The notes under the pieces were generated by a model. The model did not search any database, was not told the DNA's origin, and was given only the letters and a program-made list of their open reading frames with translations. A stretch of 6,883 bases of DNA. It comes from Rhizobacter sp. (lineage in GTDB: Bacteria; Pseudomonadota; Gammaproteobacteria; Burkholderiales; Burkholderiaceae_C). A program made the translations under genes and the position numbers. Below are positions 5,634-6,883 of this stretch, piece after piece. The DNA is taken from assembly GCA_025351675.1 (NCBI GenBank), contig JANXVK010000391.1, positions 1-6,883 on the forward strand, written 5' to 3'. Position 1 is the first letter of the stretch. The number at the start of each line of letters is the position of its first letter.

Positions 5634-6883
5634 TCAGTTCGCGGTTTCCGTCTCGGCCTTGCGCTCGACCGCGGTCTTGCTGACCAGCACCGGCTTGCCC
5701 TTCAGGCGGTTCAGCGCTTGGGCGAGCTGGAAGTCTTCGGCGCTGCCGAACTCGATCGGCGGCTTGGCCGGGGCGGCGGCGCGCTTGATGGCTTCTTCTT
5801 CCAGCTTCTTGCGGGCTTCTTCGCGCGCCTTGTCGCGGGCTTCGTCCTTGACCTCAGGGCCCTGGCCGCTCTGCAGATGCTTCTCGAGGTCGGCTTCGCG
5901 GGTGCGCAGCGCGGCGAACAGGTTGCCTTCGGCGGTCTCGTCGAGCATCACGTCGGGCACGATGCCCTTCGCCTGGATCGACGCGCCGCTCGGCGTGTAG
6001 TAGCGCGCGGTCGTGATCTTCAACGCCGTCTCGGGCGACAACTGGCGCACGGTCTGAACCGAACCCTTGCCGAAAGTCTGCGCGCCCATGATGGTCGCGC
6101 GCTTCGAGTCCTGCAGCGCACCGGCGACGATCTCGCTGGCCGAGGCCGAGCCTTCGTTGACCAGCACGATCAGCGGCACCTTCTTGAGCGCCTCGGGCAG
6201 GCGGCGCAGCGGATCGCTGCCGCCGCGGCGCATGTAGTCGGAGGGCGAGGCCTTGAAAGTCTGTTTCGAGTCGGCGATCTGGCCGTTGGTCGAGACCACG
6301 ATCGTGTCAGCCGGCAGGAACGCCGCCGAGATCGCAACCGCGCCTTCGAGCAAGCCGCCCGGGTCGTTGCGCAGATCGAGCACGAGGCCCTTCAGGTTCG
6401 GCTCGGCCTTGTAGATCTCTTCGAGCTTCTTGACGAAGTCTTCGACCGTGCGGTCTTGGAACTGGCTCACGCGCAGCCAAGCGTAGCCCGGTTCGATGAC
6501 CTTCGAGCGCACGCTCTGGGTGCGGATCTCTTCGCGCACGATGGTGACGGGGAAGCCGCGGCTCTCGCTCTTGCGGAACACCATCAGCACGACCTTGGTG
6601 TTCGGGTCGCCGCGCATCTTCTTGACGGCCTGGTCGACCGTCAGGCCCTTGACCATCGTGTCGTCGATCTTGGTGATCAGGTCGCCACTCTTCATGCCGG
6701 CGCGGAATGCGGGCGAGCCCTCGATCGGGCTGACGACCTTGACCAAGCCGTCTTCCATGGCCATCTCGATGCCGATGCCGACGAATCGGCCGGTGGTGGC
6801 TTCGCGAAATTCCTTGAACGACTTCTTGTCGAAGTATTGCGAGTGCGGATCGAGACCGGACACCATGCCGCCGATCGCATCAC
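5634..6883 (-). CDS. ctpA: S41-family carboxy-terminal processing protease, N-terminus off the window
   Basis: The C-terminal part of a periplasmic serine protease (CtpA/Prc type). The frame stays open to the right edge, reading D-A-I-G-G before M-V-S-G-L-D-P-H-S, a conserved family block; the signal peptide and true start are therefore beyond base 6883. A PDZ domain follows (from about V-G-I-G-I-E to K-V-V-L-M-V). The catalytic core has the serine motif G-S-A-S-A-S-E (codons at 6152-6132) and the lysine in T-F-G-K-G (codon 6068-6066). The middle serine (codon 6143-6141) lies exactly 25 residues before this lysine, the spacing of the Ser-Lys dyad in characterised members. The end is a charged, helix-prone segment rich in Glu, Lys and Arg, then a tail. 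It likely trims or degrades periplasmic or cell-wall-associated proteins. It is followed by hairpins and a strong terminator before moeB. Confidence 0.9.
   Translation of the reverse strand, partial: DAIGGMVSGLDPHSQYFDKKSFKEFREATTGRFVGIGIEMAMEDGLVKVVSPIEGSPAFRAGMKSGDLITKIDDTMVKGLTVDQAVKKMRGDPNTKVVLMVFRKSESRGFPVTIVREEIRTQSVRSKVIEPGYAWLRVSQFQDRTVEDFVKKLEEIYKAEPNLKGLVLDLRNDPGGLLEGAVAISAAFLPADTIVVSTNGQIADSKQTFKASPSDYMRRGGSDPLRRLPEALKKVPLIVLVNEGSASASEIVAGALQDSKRATIMGAQTFGKGSVQTVRQLSPETALKITTARYYTPSGASIQAKGIVPDVMLDETAEGNLFAALRTREADLEKHLQSGQGPEVKDEARDKAREEARKKLEEEAIKRAAAPAKPPIEFGSAEDFQLAQALNRLKGKPVLVSKTAVERKAETETAN

Overview
The window looks like a piece of chromosome from a GC-rich betaproteobacterium, most likely Burkholderiales. 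The evidence is the strong G/C third-position bias, a Bug/TctC-type periplasmic binding protein (a family greatly expanded in that order), the MoeB and carboxy-terminal-processing-protease pair on the other strand, and a C-tract/G-tract intergenic repeat of a kind common in Burkholderiales genomes. No mobile element, tRNA, rRNA or CRISPR array is visible.

Region 1 (43-4606, plus strand) is a compact five-gene run read as a 3-sulfolactate catabolic operon: suyA, suyB, slcC, comC and a solute-binding protein. In the pathway worked out in other bacteria (notably Chromohalobacter salexigens), the Bug-type protein would capture the substrate in the periplasm. SlcC oxidises (S)-sulfolactate to 3-sulfopyruvate. 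ComC reduces sulfopyruvate to (R)-sulfolactate, so the two dehydrogenases act together as a racemase. SuyAB then removes sulfite from (R)-sulfolactate to give pyruvate. slcC and comC overlap by one base and the binding-protein gene follows after 14 bases, so these three are tightly coupled. The suyA-suyB gap (98 bases) and the suyB-slcC gap (85 bases) each hold palindromic repeat-like elements. No regulator, sulfite exporter or oxidase, or TctA/TctB membrane subunits lie in the window; such genes may lie upstream of base 1, since the run ends at a convergent gene on its 3' side.

Region 2 (4650-6883, minus strand) converges on the operon and is housekeeping: a MoeB/ThiF/HesA-type adenylyltransferase and, upstream of it, the C-terminal part of an S41 processing protease that runs off the right edge. 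The convergent junction (4607-4662) carries a nested inverted repeat. The 171 bases between the protease and moeB contain a cluster of palindromes and then a convincing intrinsic terminator only about 12 bases before the moeB start.

The enzymes are recognisable members of known families. I see no undescribed system. The points worth a second look are the combination of genes, the lone binding protein, and the repeat and terminator architecture between genes.
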